NCBI RefSeq assembly: GCF_002803155.1
Contig: NZ_NNBP01000001.1
Coordinates: forward strand, 558,001-622,000
Length of the DNA stretch: 64,000 nt
Source: Streptomyces sp. CB02959
GTDB taxonomy: Bacteria; Actinomycetota; Actinomycetes; Streptomycetales; Streptomycetaceae
Direction of reading: 5' to 3'
Under the pieces are notes generated by a model, which saw only the letters and a program-made list of their open reading frames with translations, was not told the DNA's origin and did not search any database. Each line of letters starts with the position of its first letter. Positions within the stretch are counted from its first letter, which is position 1. Shown here in pieces: positions 7,935 to 16,564 of this stretch. The position numbers and the translations under genes are program-made.

Positions 7935-9598
7935 TGACGACCCCGGTCACGACACTCGCCGCCGCCTCCCAGGGCGTCAACGGCGTGGCGCTCGCCGTCT
8001 TCATCTTCTTCTTCCTCGCCGTCACGGTCATGGGCTTCCTGGCCGCGCGCTGGCGCAAGGCCGAGCAGTCCGCCAACCTCGACGAATGGGGCCTGGGCGG
8101 GCGCAGCTTCGGCACCTGGGTGACATGGTTCCTGCTCGGCGGCGACCTCTACACCGCGTACACGTTCGTGGCCGTCCCGGCGGCGATCTACACGGCGGGC
8201 GCGTCCGGCTTCTTCGCCGTCCCGTACACCATCCTGGTCTACCCGCTGATCTTCACCTTCCTGCCCCGGCTGTGGTCGGTCTCGCACCGGCACGGCTACG
8301 TCACCACCTCCGACTTCGTCCGCGGCCGCTTCGGCTCCAAGGGCCTGTCGCTCGCGGTGGCGCTCACCGGCCTGCTCGCCACGATGCCGTACATCGCGCT
8401 CCAACTGGTGGGCATCCAGGCCGTCCTGGACGTGCTGGGCGTCGGCGGCGGCGAGCACGCCAACTGGTTCGTCAAGGACCTGCCGCTGCTGATCGCGTTC
8501 GCCGTGCTGGCCGCGTACACCTACTCCTCGGGCCTGCGCGCGCCCGCGCTGATCGCGTTCGTCAAGGACGGACTGATCTACCTCGTCATCGTGGTGGCGA
8601 TCATCTACATCCCGATCAAGCTGGGCGGCTTCGGCGAGATCTTCCACTCGGCCAAGGACGCGCTCGCCGTGCACGGGCCGACCGGCAAACCGCGCGGTGA
8701 ACTGGCCAGCGGCCCCAACGCGCAGTGGGCGTACGCCACGCTCGCGCTCGGCTCGGCGCTGGCGCTGTTCATGTACCCGCACTCGATCACCGCGACGCTC
8801 TCCTCGCGCAGCCGCAACGTCATCCGCCGCAACACCACGATCCTGCCGCTCTACTCCCTGATGCTGGGCCTCCTCGCGCTGCTCGGCTTCATGGCGATCA
8901 AGGCCGGTACGGACACCCACGGCAATGCGCAGCTGGCGATCCCGCAGCTCTTCGAGGACATGTTCCCCAGTTGGTTCGCGGGGGTGGCGTTCGCCGCGAT
9001 CGGCATCGGCGCGCTGGTGCCCGCGGCGATCATGTCGATCGCCGCCGCCAACCTCTTCACCCGGAACGTCTACAAGGACTTCCTGAAGCCCCACGCCACG
9101 CCCGAGCAGGAGCACAAGGTCGCCAAGCTGGTCTCCCTCCTGGTCAAGGTCGGCGCACTGGCCTTCGTCCTCACCATGGACAAGACCGTCGCCATCAACT
9201 TCCAGCTGCTGGGCGGCATCTGGATCCTGCAGACCATGCCGGCGCTGGTCGGCGGCCTCTTCACCCGCTGGTTCCACCGCTGGGCACTGCTGGCCGGCTG
9301 GGCGATCGGCATGGTCTACGGCACCCTCGCCGCGTACGGGGTGGCCAGCCCGACCCAGAAGCACTTCGGCGGCTCCAGCGCGGAGATCCCCGGCATCGGC
9401 CAGATCGGCTACATCGGTCTCACCGCCTTCGTCCTCAACGTCGTGGTGACGGTCGTCCTGACGTTCGTCCTCAAGGCCCTCAAGGCCCCCGAGGGCACCG
9501 ACGAGACCGCCCCCGCCGACTACACCGCCGACGTCGGCGACGAAGGCGTCACCGCCGACCTGCCGCCGGCCACGGCGGGCTCCCCGGCCGGGCACTGA
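7934..9598 (+). CDS. sodium:solute symporter (SSS family)
   Basis: 554 residues with roughly thirteen membrane helices; typical SSS features are DEWGLGGRSFGTWVTWFLLGGDLYTAYTF near the N-terminus and the late helices ALVPAAIMSIAAANLFTRN. It sits with DUF3311 upstream, the arrangement of actinobacterial MctP-like monocarboxylate permeases, so acetate, pyruvate or a similar small acid is a plausible substrate, but the sequence does not prove it. The charged C-terminal tail of about 40 residues is cytosolic. A strong hairpin terminator follows. Confidence 0.9.
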   Translation: MTTPVTTLAAASQGVNGVALAVFIFFFLAVTVMGFLAARWRKAEQSANLDEWGLGGRSFGTWVTWFLLGGDLYTAYTFVAVPAAIYTAGASGFFAVPYTILVYPLIFTFLPRLWSVSHRHGYVTTSDFVRGRFGSKGLSLAVALTGLLATMPYIALQLVGIQAVLDVLGVGGGEHANWFVKDLPLLIAFAVLAAYTYSSGLRAPALIAFVKDGLIYLVIVVAIIYIPIKLGGFGEIFHSAKDALAVHGPTGKPRGELASGPNAQWAYATLALGSALALFMYPHSITATLSSRSRNVIRRNTTILPLYSLMLGLLALLGFMAIKAGTDTHGNAQLAIPQLFEDMFPSWFAGVAFAAIGIGALVPAAIMSIAAANLFTRNVYKDFLKPHATPEQEHKVAKLVSLLVKVGALAFVLTMDKTVAINFQLLGGIWILQTMPALVGGLFTRWFHRWALLAGWAIGMVYGTLAAYGVASPTQKHFGGSSAEIPGIGQIGYIGLTAFVLNVVVTVVLTFVLKALKAPEGTDETAPADYTADVGDEGVTADLPPATAGSPAGH

Positions 9599-9617
9599 GG
9601 GGCGTCGACTACGGCGC

Positions 9618-9652
9618 AGGGCCGTCGCGTTCACTTGGAACGCGACGGCCCT
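9618..9652 (+). terminator. terminator after the symporter gene
   Basis: AGGGCCGTCGCGTTC (9618-9632), loop ACTTG, and the exact complement GAACGCGACGGCCCT (9638-9652): a 15-bp perfect stem. No T-run, as is common in Streptomyces. It also lies downstream of the convergent Uma2 gene and could serve both. Confidence 0.85.
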
Positions 9653-9679
9653 CCGCATGCAGCGCGGCATCAGCGCCGG

Positions 9680-10267
9680 TCAGTGGACCCAATCCTTGAG
9701 CGGCGTGGTGTCGAGCGTGATGCCCACCGGGTCCGGAAGGTGAAGGGACCTGCCGAACGGCACGGTGTGCACGTTCTCGTAGCACTCACCGGCAGGCTCG
9801 CTGTACAACGACACCTGGCAGGACTTCCGGTCGATCATCAGGTAGAGCGGAATGCCCGTTTCGGCGTAGGCCCTGGGCTTCTCCACCCTGTCGCGTTGCT
9901 CGGTGTCGGAGTCGTACGAGGTCACCTCGACGGCCATCAGCACGGAGGCGGGGTCGGCCCATTCACCCTGGCCGACGAAGGCGTCCATGGGAGCGAGCGT
10001 GCCGTCCGGCCGGGCGCGGCCGCTACGGTACGACTGCACCTTGATGCCCTGCGCAGGGTCGAGCCAGAGCTCGGGGCGGTACTGCATGCAGATACGCGTG
10101 AGCCACTGGATGATCCGCCCGTGATCGCCGTCCGGCGTCGGCTTGCTCTTGACCTTCCCATCGATGAGTTCCAACCGCGCACCCTCTTCCAGGCGGGCGA
10201 GTATCCGGGCGGCCTCTTCAAAGTGCTCGGGAGTCATGATGTGCGGCGGGTCGGCGAGCGCGGTCAT
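9680..10267 (-). CDS. Uma2 family (DUF820) endonuclease-like protein
   Basis: 195 residues. Uma2 features in order: RLELIDGKVK (strand turn with Glu/Gly), RPDGTLAPMDAFVG (Asp of the PD-(D/E)XK-like fold), VLMAVEVTSYDS (E-V-x-S strand) and KPRAYAETGIPLYLMID. The family is abundant in streptomycetes and cyanobacteria and is predicted to be a restriction-like nuclease of unknown role. ATG at 10267 follows AAGGAG at 6-8 bases; a longer frame continues upstream to 10960 but is antisense to a riboswitch and has no support. It stands alone between the symporter and nrdAB and is probably an accessory gene. Confidence 0.85.
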   Translation of the reverse strand: MTALADPPHIMTPEHFEEAARILARLEEGARLELIDGKVKSKPTPDGDHGRIIQWLTRICMQYRPELWLDPAQGIKVQSYRSGRARPDGTLAPMDAFVGQGEWADPASVLMAVEVTSYDSDTEQRDRVEKPRAYAETGIPLYLMIDRKSCQVSLYSEPAGECYENVHTVPFGRSLHLPDPVGITLDTTPLKDWVH

Positions 10268-10408
10268 GGCGCCTTCTCCTTGCTGTCGGACCAAGCAGGG
10301 AACTGAGACCGACGATAGTCGCCCCCCCCGACAGTCACACGATGGCGACCATTCGTCATCTCGGCCCTGCCGGCGGGCGGTCGTCGGTGGACGGGGCGGT
10401 GCCGGGGC

Positions 10409-10483
10409 GCACGGGCGGCGGAGCGGGACTGGGATCCGGTGCCCGGCATCACCCTGTGGGCGTTCGCCCGCGAGCTGGCCTGA
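10409..10483 (+). pseudogene. possible gene remnant upstream of nrdA
   Basis: One plus frame reads ARAAERDWDPVPGITLWAFARELA and then TGA. The composition looks like the C-terminal helix of a real protein, and a hairpin with TTTT starts three bases after the stop. No start codon or longer frame precedes it. It may be the 3' end of a gene that was otherwise lost. The rest of 10268-10583 shows nothing I can name. Confidence 0.25.
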
Positions 10484-10486
10484 GCC

Positions 10487-10514
10487 GCCTTCGGGACGCT
10501 CCCCGAAGGCTTTT
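10487..10514 (+). terminator. intrinsic terminator without an obvious upstream gene
   Basis: GCCTTCGGG (10487-10495), loop ACGCTC, CCCGAAGGC (10502-10510), then TTTT. A perfect 9-bp stem with a T-run, rare in this genome type. It follows the putative gene remnant and would insulate nrdAB from upstream transcription. Confidence 0.6.
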
Positions 10515-10583
10515 CCGAGGCGTTCCGAAGGGGGCCGGGCGACCCGGCCCTTCGCACGCCCGGGGGAATGGTATGCGGCGGCG

Positions 10584-10630
10584 ACACAAGATGTGGGGGT
10601 GCGTGCGGGGAGCGACACAAGATGTATGCT
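10584..10630 (+). promoter_or_regulatory. tandem NrdR boxes in the nrdAB promoter
   Basis: Two copies of ACACAAGATGT start at 10584 and 10615, 31 bases apart (three helical turns). The half-site ACACAA and the spacing match the tandem 16-bp NrdR boxes found before ribonucleotide reductase genes. The second box runs into TATGCT (10625-10630), a possible -10 element, so NrdR bound there would block initiation. NrdR itself is not in the window. Confidence 0.75.
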
Positions 10631-10636
10631 CTTCCT

Positions 10637-10763
10637 CGCTGTCGCCGCAGGGGAATCCGGTGTGAGTCCGGAACTGTCCCGCAACGGTATGAGAGCGCAG
10701 CCCACGAGCCGTTTCCCATGGATGCGGGCCCGGCGGCGCGCTCCCGAGTCCGAAGACCTGTCG
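10637..10763 (+). ncRNA. cobalamin (B12) riboswitch in the nrdAB leader
   Basis: The conserved cobalamin core is readable: GGGAATCCGGTG (10651-10662), GAGTCCGGAACTG, CCCGCAACGGT (10678-10688), and the B12 box GAGTCCGAAGACCTGTCG (10746-10763). It starts right after the NrdR boxes. A G/C hairpin CGCGCCG-CCAT-CGGCGCG follows at 10774-10791, and 180 bases separate the B12 box from the nrdA start. In S. coelicolor a B12 riboswitch shuts off the class Ia operon when the B12-dependent reductase NrdJ can work. The same logic is expected here. Confidence 0.93.
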
Positions 10764-10944
10764 ACGGTACGTCCGCGCCGCCATCGGCGCGGCGTCGATA
10801 CGTCCGGGCCCCGAGGGATGGGCCGATGGACGCCGCGCGGCCGACCCGCGCACCCCCGGTTCGCCGCGGGGTGCCGCGCTGCCCGCACGGCTCCCGTCGC
10901 ACCGCCGCCCCTCCCGGCCCCCGCCGAGTGAGGGAGAGCATCAG

Positions 10945-13398
10945 GTGACCATCGCGCCAACGGAGCCCGCGTCAGACGCCGAGGTCGTGCAGCCCGTGGT
11001 GGCCGCGCCTCCCGTGCATGAGGACGGGCCGGGCGTCGCCCTGCTGCGGACGCTGACCGAGCTGACCGCGGACCTGCCCGCGACCGACCCCGGCAAGGTG
11101 GCCGCCGCCGCGCTGCGCGGCCGGCACCCCGGCTCCGACGCGGCGGAACTGCGCTCGCTGGCGACCGAGGCCGCGGCCGGACTGATCGGCGACGAACCGC
11201 AGTACTCCAAGCTCGCCGCGCGCCTGCTGACCCTCGCCATCGCCGAGGAGGCCGCCGGCCAGGGCGCCACCTCCTTCTCCGCCTCGATCGCGGTCGGCCA
11301 CCAGGCGGGGCTGATCGCGGACGTCACCGCGGAGTTCGTCGGCAGCCACGCGGAGCGGCTGGACGCGCTGGTCCGCGAGGCGCAATCGGAGGGGCGTGAA
11401 GCGCCTTCCACCGAGGGTGGTGGCGGGCGACGGGTGGGCGGCGCCGACGACCGGTTCGGGTACTTCGGGCTGCGCACCCTCCAGTCGCGCTACCTGCTGC
11501 GGCACCCCACCACCCGCCGGGTGATCGAGACGCCCCAGCACTTCCTGCTGCGGGTGGCCTGCGGCCTCGCCGAGGACGACTCCGCGCGGGCGCTCGCGGA
11601 CGTCGCCGAGCTGTACCGGCTGACCAGCACGCTCTCCTACCTGCCGTCCTCCCCCACGCTCTTCAACTCCGGCACCCGCCACCCGCAGATGTCCTCCTGC
11701 TACCTGTTGGACTCCCCGCTGGACGAGCTGGACTCGATCTACGACCGCTACCACCAGGTGGCCCGGCTCTCCAAGCACGCCGGCGGGATCGGCCTGTCGT
11801 ACTCCCGGATCCGCGCCCGCGGTTCGCTGATCCGCGGCACCAACGGGCACTCCAACGGCATCGTGCCGTTCCTGCGCACGCTGGACGCGTCGGTGGCGGC
11901 GGTCAACCAGGGCGGCCGCCGCAAGGGCGCGGCCTGCGTCTACCTGGAGACCTGGCACGCCGACATCGAGGAATTCCTGGAGCTGCGGGACAACACCGGC
12001 GAGGAGGCCCGCCGGACCCACAACCTCAACATCGCGCACTGGATCCCGGACGAGTTCATGCGCCGGGTGGAGGCGGACGCGGACTGGTCGCTGTTCTCCC
12101 CCTCCGACGTGCCCGAGCTGGTCGACCTGTGGGGCGCGGAGTTCGACGCCGCCTATCGGGCGGCGGAGGCCGCGGGCAAGGCCCGCAAGCAGGTCCCGGC
12201 CCGGGTGCTGTACTCCCGGATGATGCGCACCCTGGCGCAGACCGGCAACGGCTGGATGACGTTCAAGGACGCCGCCAACCGCACCGCCAACCAGACCGCC
12301 GAGCCCGGCCGGGTCGTGCACTCCTCCAACCTGTGCACGGAGATCCTGGAGGTCACCGACGACGGGGAGACCGCCGTCTGCAACCTGGGGTCGGTCAACC
12401 TCGCCGCGCATCTGGGCGAGGACGGCGAACTGGACTGGGAGCGGCTGGACGCCACCGTCCGCACCGCCGTGGCCTTCCTCGACCGGGTCGTGGACATCAA
12501 CTTCTACCCGACCGAGCAGGCCGGCGCCTCCAACTCCCGCTGGCGGCCGGTCGGTCTGGGCCTGATGGGCCTCCAGGACGTCTTCTTCCGGCTGCGGCTG
12601 CCGTTCGACTCGGCCGAGGCGCGGGAGCTCTCCACCCGTATTTCCGAGCGGATCATGCTGGCCGCCTACGAGGCGTCCGCCGACCTCGCCGAACGGCACG
12701 GCCCGCACCCGGCCTGGTCCGCGACCCGTACGGCCCGCGGTGTGCTGCACCCGGACCACTACCCGAACGCCGAGCCCCGCTGGGCGGACCGCTGGGCGGC
12801 GCTGCGCACCCGGATCGCCGCGACCGGGATGCGCAACTCGCTGCTGCTGGCCATCGCGCCGACCGCCACCATCGCCTCCATCGCCGGCGTCTACGAGTGC
12901 ATCGAGCCGCAGGTCTCCAACCTCTTCAAGCGCGAGACGCTGTCCGGCGAGTTCCTCCAGGTCAACACGTATCTGATCGAGGAGCTCAAGGAGTTGGGCC
13001 TGTGGGACGCGCGGACCCGGGACGCGCTCCGGGAGGCCAACGGCTCCGTCGCGGAGCTGGAATGGATCCCCGCGGACGTCCGGCACCGCTACCGCACCGC
13101 CTGGGAGATCCCCCAGCGGGCCCTGATCGACATGGCCGCGGACCGCACGCCGTTCCTGGACCAGAGCCAGTCGCTCAACCTCTTCATGGCGTCGCCGACC
13201 ATCGGCAAGCTCAGCTCGATGTACGCGTACGCCTGGAAGCGCGGCATCAAGACCACGTACTACCTGCGCTCCCGCCCGGCGACCCGGATCGCCCAGTCGG
13301 CCCGCGCCGCATCCGTCCCCGCCCAGCTGCCGGTGGCCGACCCCGACGCGGTCGCCTGCTCCCTGGAGAACCCCGAGTCCTGCGAGGCCTGCCAGTAA
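10945..13398 (+). CDS. nrdA: class Ia ribonucleotide reductase, large subunit
   Basis: 817 residues. It reduces ribonucleoside diphosphates to deoxy forms with the NrdB radical. Visible active-site elements: the redox pair C252 (SSCYLLDS) and C479 (AVCNLGSVNL), the radical triad N462-x-C464-x-E466 (NLCTE), and the C-terminal shuttle Cys pair C813/C816 (CEACQ). The first 140 residues are helical; I do not see the KRDG core of an ATP-cone, so overall activity control by dATP may be absent. GTG at 10945 follows AGGGAGAG. Its TAA overlaps the nrdB ATG (TAATG). Control is by NrdR boxes and a cobalamin riboswitch upstream. Confidence 0.96.
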   Translation: MTIAPTEPASDAEVVQPVVAAPPVHEDGPGVALLRTLTELTADLPATDPGKVAAAALRGRHPGSDAAELRSLATEAAAGLIGDEPQYSKLAARLLTLAIAEEAAGQGATSFSASIAVGHQAGLIADVTAEFVGSHAERLDALVREAQSEGREAPSTEGGGGRRVGGADDRFGYFGLRTLQSRYLLRHPTTRRVIETPQHFLLRVACGLAEDDSARALADVAELYRLTSTLSYLPSSPTLFNSGTRHPQMSSCYLLDSPLDELDSIYDRYHQVARLSKHAGGIGLSYSRIRARGSLIRGTNGHSNGIVPFLRTLDASVAAVNQGGRRKGAACVYLETWHADIEEFLELRDNTGEEARRTHNLNIAHWIPDEFMRRVEADADWSLFSPSDVPELVDLWGAEFDAAYRAAEAAGKARKQVPARVLYSRMMRTLAQTGNGWMTFKDAANRTANQTAEPGRVVHSSNLCTEILEVTDDGETAVCNLGSVNLAAHLGEDGELDWERLDATVRTAVAFLDRVVDINFYPTEQAGASNSRWRPVGLGLMGLQDVFFRLRLPFDSAEARELSTRISERIMLAAYEASADLAERHGPHPAWSATRTARGVLHPDHYPNAEPRWADRWAALRTRIAATGMRNSLLLAIAPTATIASIAGVYECIEPQVSNLFKRETLSGEFLQVNTYLIEELKELGLWDARTRDALREANGSVAELEWIPADVRHRYRTAWEIPQRALIDMAADRTPFLDQSQSLNLFMASPTIGKLSSMYAYAWKRGIKTTYYLRSRPATRIAQSARAASVPAQLPVADPDAVACSLENPESCEACQ

Positions 13399-14447
13399 TG
13401 ACCACCGCGCCCGAGAACACCGCCGCCGGCGACCGCCCCAGCCGTGCCAAGAACCTCCTCGACCCCGGCTTCGAGCTGACCCTGCGCCCCATGCGCTACC
13501 CGGACTTCTACGACCGGTACCGGGACGCGATCAAGAACACCTGGACGGTGGAGGAGGTCGACCTGCACTCCGACGTCGCCGACCTCGCCAAGCTCTCCCC
13601 CGGTGAGCAGCACATGATCGGCCGGCTGGTCGCGTTCTTCGCGACCGGTGACTCGATCGTCGCGAACAACCTCGTCCTCACCCTCTACAAGCACATCAAC
13701 TCCCCCGAGGCGCGGCTGTACTTGAGCCGTCAGCTCTTCGAGGAGGCGGTGCACGTCCAGTTCTACCTGACGCTGCTGGACACCTACCTCCCCGACCCGG
13801 ACGACCGCGCCGCCGCCTTCGCGGCCGTGGAGAACATCCCGTCCATCCGGGAGAAGGCGCAGTTCTGCTTCAAATGGATGGACCACGTCGAGCAGATGGA
13901 GCGGCTGGAGACCAAGGCCGACCGCCGCCGCTTCCTGCTCAACCTCATCTGCTTCGCGGCCTGCATCGAGGGCCTGTTCTTCTACGGCGCGTTCGCGTAC
14001 GTCTACTGGTTCCGGTCGCGTGGCCTGCTGCACGGTCTGGCCACCGGCACCAACTGGGTCTTCCGGGACGAGTCGATGCACATGGAGTTCGCCTTCTCCG
14101 TGGTGGACACCGTCCGCCAGGAGGAGCCCGAGCTCTTCGACGACGCGCTCCAGCAGCAGGTCACCGACATGCTCAAGGAGGCCGTCGAGGCCGAGCTGCA
14201 GTTCGCCCACGACCTGTGCGGCGACGGCCTGCCCGGGATGAACACCGCGTCGATGCGCGAGTACCTCCAGTGCGTCGCCGACCAGCGGCTGCGCCGGCTG
14301 GGCTTCCCGGCCGTCTTCGGTTCGGAGAACCCGTTCTCCTTCATGGAGTTGCAGAACGTCCAGGAGCTGACCAACTTCTTCGAGCGGCGCGCCTCGGCCT
14401 ACCAGGTCGCCGTCGAGGGCTCGGTCTCCTTCGACGACGACTTCTGA
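13398..14447 (+). CDS. nrdB: class Ia ribonucleotide reductase, small (radical) subunit
   Basis: 349 residues, ferritin-like R2 protein. Di-metal ligands are visible as the Asp of DLHSD, E-x-x-H in EEAVHVQFY, the Glu of ACIEGLFFY, and E-x-x-H in RDESMHMEF. The Tyr four residues after the first ligand His (HVQFY) is at the position of the radical tyrosine of E. coli R2, so it should form a tyrosyl radical. The C-terminal tail SVSFDDDF is the peptide that docks to NrdA. The start overlaps the nrdA stop by one base. It ends 42 bases before a strong hairpin terminator. Confidence 0.96.
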   Translation: MTTAPENTAAGDRPSRAKNLLDPGFELTLRPMRYPDFYDRYRDAIKNTWTVEEVDLHSDVADLAKLSPGEQHMIGRLVAFFATGDSIVANNLVLTLYKHINSPEARLYLSRQLFEEAVHVQFYLTLLDTYLPDPDDRAAAFAAVENIPSIREKAQFCFKWMDHVEQMERLETKADRRRFLLNLICFAACIEGLFFYGAFAYVYWFRSRGLLHGLATGTNWVFRDESMHMEFAFSVVDTVRQEEPELFDDALQQQVTDMLKEAVEAELQFAHDLCGDGLPGMNTASMREYLQCVADQRLRRLGFPAVFGSENPFSFMELQNVQELTNFFERRASAYQVAVEGSVSFDDDF

Positions 14448-14488
14448 TCCCGGTCGTCCGACCCGCCGACCCGCCGCCCCACCGGCCG

Positions 14489-14534
14489 TCCGGCCGCCCG
14501 CCGAATGTGAGCGTTCGATTAGCGGGCGGCCGGA
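14489..14534 (+). terminator. terminator of the nrdAB operon
   Basis: TCCGGCCGCCCGC (14489-14501) pairs perfectly with GCGGGCGGCCGGA (14522-14534). The 20-base loop contains a second small stem, CGAA...TTCG. No T-run follows. Confidence 0.8.
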
Positions 14535-14572
14535 GCGGCAACCGGAGCCCCTGCCGCCGCATCTACGGAGTC

Positions 14573-16528
14573 ATGGAGGGCAGGAAGAAAAGTCGCCGGT
14601 ACATCGACTACCCCCGCCTGGGCCGGAAGGGGGTGCGTCGTTGGCTGCCGTCATGGCGCCTGTGGCTGGGTACGTTCACGTTCGTCCTGGCTTGTCTGGC
14701 CGGGCTGTTCGCGTTCGTCTACGCGAAGATCGACATCCCCAACGAGAACGCGCTCGCCGCCCGGGAAGCCACCGTCTACTACTGGGCGGACGGCAGCCAG
14801 ATGGTCAGCGTCGGCGCCGTCAACCGCCAGAACGTCACCCTCGACAAGGTGCCCAAACACGTCCAGAACGCGGTGATAGCGGCGGAGAACGCCACCTTCT
14901 ACGAGGACCACGGCGTCTCGCTCACGGGCATCGGCCGGGCCGTGCTGAACATGGTCTCCGGCGGGGACACCCAGGGCGGTTCGACCATCACCCAGCAGTA
15001 CGTGAAGAACACCTATCTCTCACCGGACCAGACCGCGACCCGCAAGGTGAAGGAATTCATCATCTCGCTGAAGGTCAACAACCGTAAATCCAAGCCGGAC
15101 ATTCTGCGCGGCTATCTCAACACCAGCTGGTTCGGCCGCGGTTCGAACGGCATCCAGGCGGCTGCGCACGCCTACTACGGCATCGACGCCAAGGACCTCG
15201 ACCCCAGCCAGGGCGCGCTGCTGGCCGCCCTGCTGAAGGGCTCCGAGCAGTACGACCCGGGGCTGAGCAAGGCCAACCACGCCCGCGCGGTGGACCGTTG
15301 GAAGTGGATACTCGACCGGCTGGTCGCCACCGGCGCGATGAGCAAGGAGGAGCGGGCGCAGTACCGTGAGTTCCCCGAGCCGCGCCCGGTGGCCAAGCCC
15401 ACCAGCCAGGCCGGCCAGATCGGCTATCTCGTCGACATCGCCAACAAGTTCGTGAAGGCCGCAACCGGCCTGACCGACAAGGACCTGGCCCGCGGCGGCT
15501 ACCGCATTCACACCACGTTCGACAAACAGCGCACCCGCCGACTGGAAAAGGCCGTCGGCGACGTCCGCAAGAAGAGGCTCGACCCGAAGAAGCGCGCCGA
15601 GGACACCTTCGTGGAATTCGGTGCCGCCTCGGTGCGCCCCGGAGACGGCGCCATCGTCGCGCTCTACGGCGGCGCGGACGCCACCCGGCACTTCAGCAAC
15701 AACGCCGACACCACGGCGGTCCCGGCCGGCTCCGCCTTCAAGCCGTTCGTCCTGGCCACCGCCCTCCAGCAGGAGGCCGAGCAGTACGGCGACCAGCCGC
15801 GCCCGGTGAACAGCACCAGCCGGTCCGACGCGCTGCTCGGCGCCCTGATGCAGGGCTCGAACGTCCCGTTCGTCCAGGCCGGGAAGGAGCTCGGACTGGA
15901 GCAGATCCGGGACCTGACGCTCGGCCTGGGGCTGCGCAAGGAGAGCCTGGCCCAGCTGGAGCAGACCTTCCCACTGGGCACCTCGGCACCCAGCGCCGTC
16001 CGGCTGGCCAGCGCGTACACCACTTTCGCCAACGGCGGGCGGCACGCCGAACCGTACGCCGTCACGAAGATGACCTACCAGGGCAAGGCGATGACCGGCT
16101 TCGAGCGCGCCGAACCCCAGCAGGTGGTCACCCCGGAGGTCGCGCAGACCATGACCAACATGCTGTCGGGGCTGGGCTGGCGCGTCCTGTCGCCGGGCGA
16201 CAGGACGGTGAAGCAGCCGCCCGCGGCCGCGGCCACCGAGCCGGGGGACCGGATGAAGTCGGCGTGGTTCGTCGGCACCCCGCCGCCGGCCGGCGCCACC
16301 GTCTGGGGCGCGGGGCTGCGCCCCGGGGCGGCCGCCGGTTCCGGTGTCCGCGCCGACCGGGCTCCCGGTGGCGGGGACGGCGCCGAGCCCACCACCGCGA
16401 TCACGCTCTTCCGGAACAAGCCGGGCGCGCCTCAGCTGCTGCCCCTGAACGGCGTCGGTGGCCCCGACACCGGGCTGGGAACCTCGCTCCCGCCCCAGGT
16501 CTGGGCCACCTTCCAGAACGCCGCGTAG
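14573..16528 (+). CDS. bifunctional-type penicillin-binding protein with degraded transpeptidase site
   Basis: 651 residues. A basic N-terminus and one membrane anchor (about 24-46) are followed by a GT51 glycosyltransferase domain (about 60-240): AAENATFYEDHGVS with the catalytic Glu, and GGSTITQQYVKN. The second half (about 290-560) has the transpeptidase fold: SAFK supplies the S-x-x-K nucleophile motif, but the S-x-N motif reads GSN (ALMQGSNVPF) and no KTG motif precedes SAWFVG, where ATE stands in its place. Glycan polymerisation is therefore well supported, cross-linking is doubtful. ATG at 14573 is the first in-frame start after the nrdAB terminator. The Ala/Gly-rich C-terminal tail is low complexity. 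Confidence 0.9.
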   Translation: MEGRKKSRRYIDYPRLGRKGVRRWLPSWRLWLGTFTFVLACLAGLFAFVYAKIDIPNENALAAREATVYYWADGSQMVSVGAVNRQNVTLDKVPKHVQNAVIAAENATFYEDHGVSLTGIGRAVLNMVSGGDTQGGSTITQQYVKNTYLSPDQTATRKVKEFIISLKVNNRKSKPDILRGYLNTSWFGRGSNGIQAAAHAYYGIDAKDLDPSQGALLAALLKGSEQYDPGLSKANHARAVDRWKWILDRLVATGAMSKEERAQYREFPEPRPVAKPTSQAGQIGYLVDIANKFVKAATGLTDKDLARGGYRIHTTFDKQRTRRLEKAVGDVRKKRLDPKKRAEDTFVEFGAASVRPGDGAIVALYGGADATRHFSNNADTTAVPAGSAFKPFVLATALQQEAEQYGDQPRPVNSTSRSDALLGALMQGSNVPFVQAGKELGLEQIRDLTLGLGLRKESLAQLEQTFPLGTSAPSAVRLASAYTTFANGGRHAEPYAVTKMTYQGKAMTGFERAEPQQVVTPEVAQTMTNMLSGLGWRVLSPGDRTVKQPPAAAATEPGDRMKSAWFVGTPPPAGATVWGAGLRPGAAAGSGVRADRAPGGGDGAEPTTAITLFRNKPGAPQLLPLNGVGGPDTGLGTSLPPQVWATFQNAA

Positions 16529-16564
16529 GGCCGTACAGGGCCGGAGCCCCGCTCGACCGCCGCC

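Noticed and set aside
8605..9312. Short minus-strand frames inside the symporter gene
   Set aside because: Shadow frames of a well-supported membrane protein gene.
10972..13086. Minus-strand open frame of 704 codons antisense to nrdA
   Set aside because: nrdA carries all catalytic motifs; the antisense frame has shadow composition.
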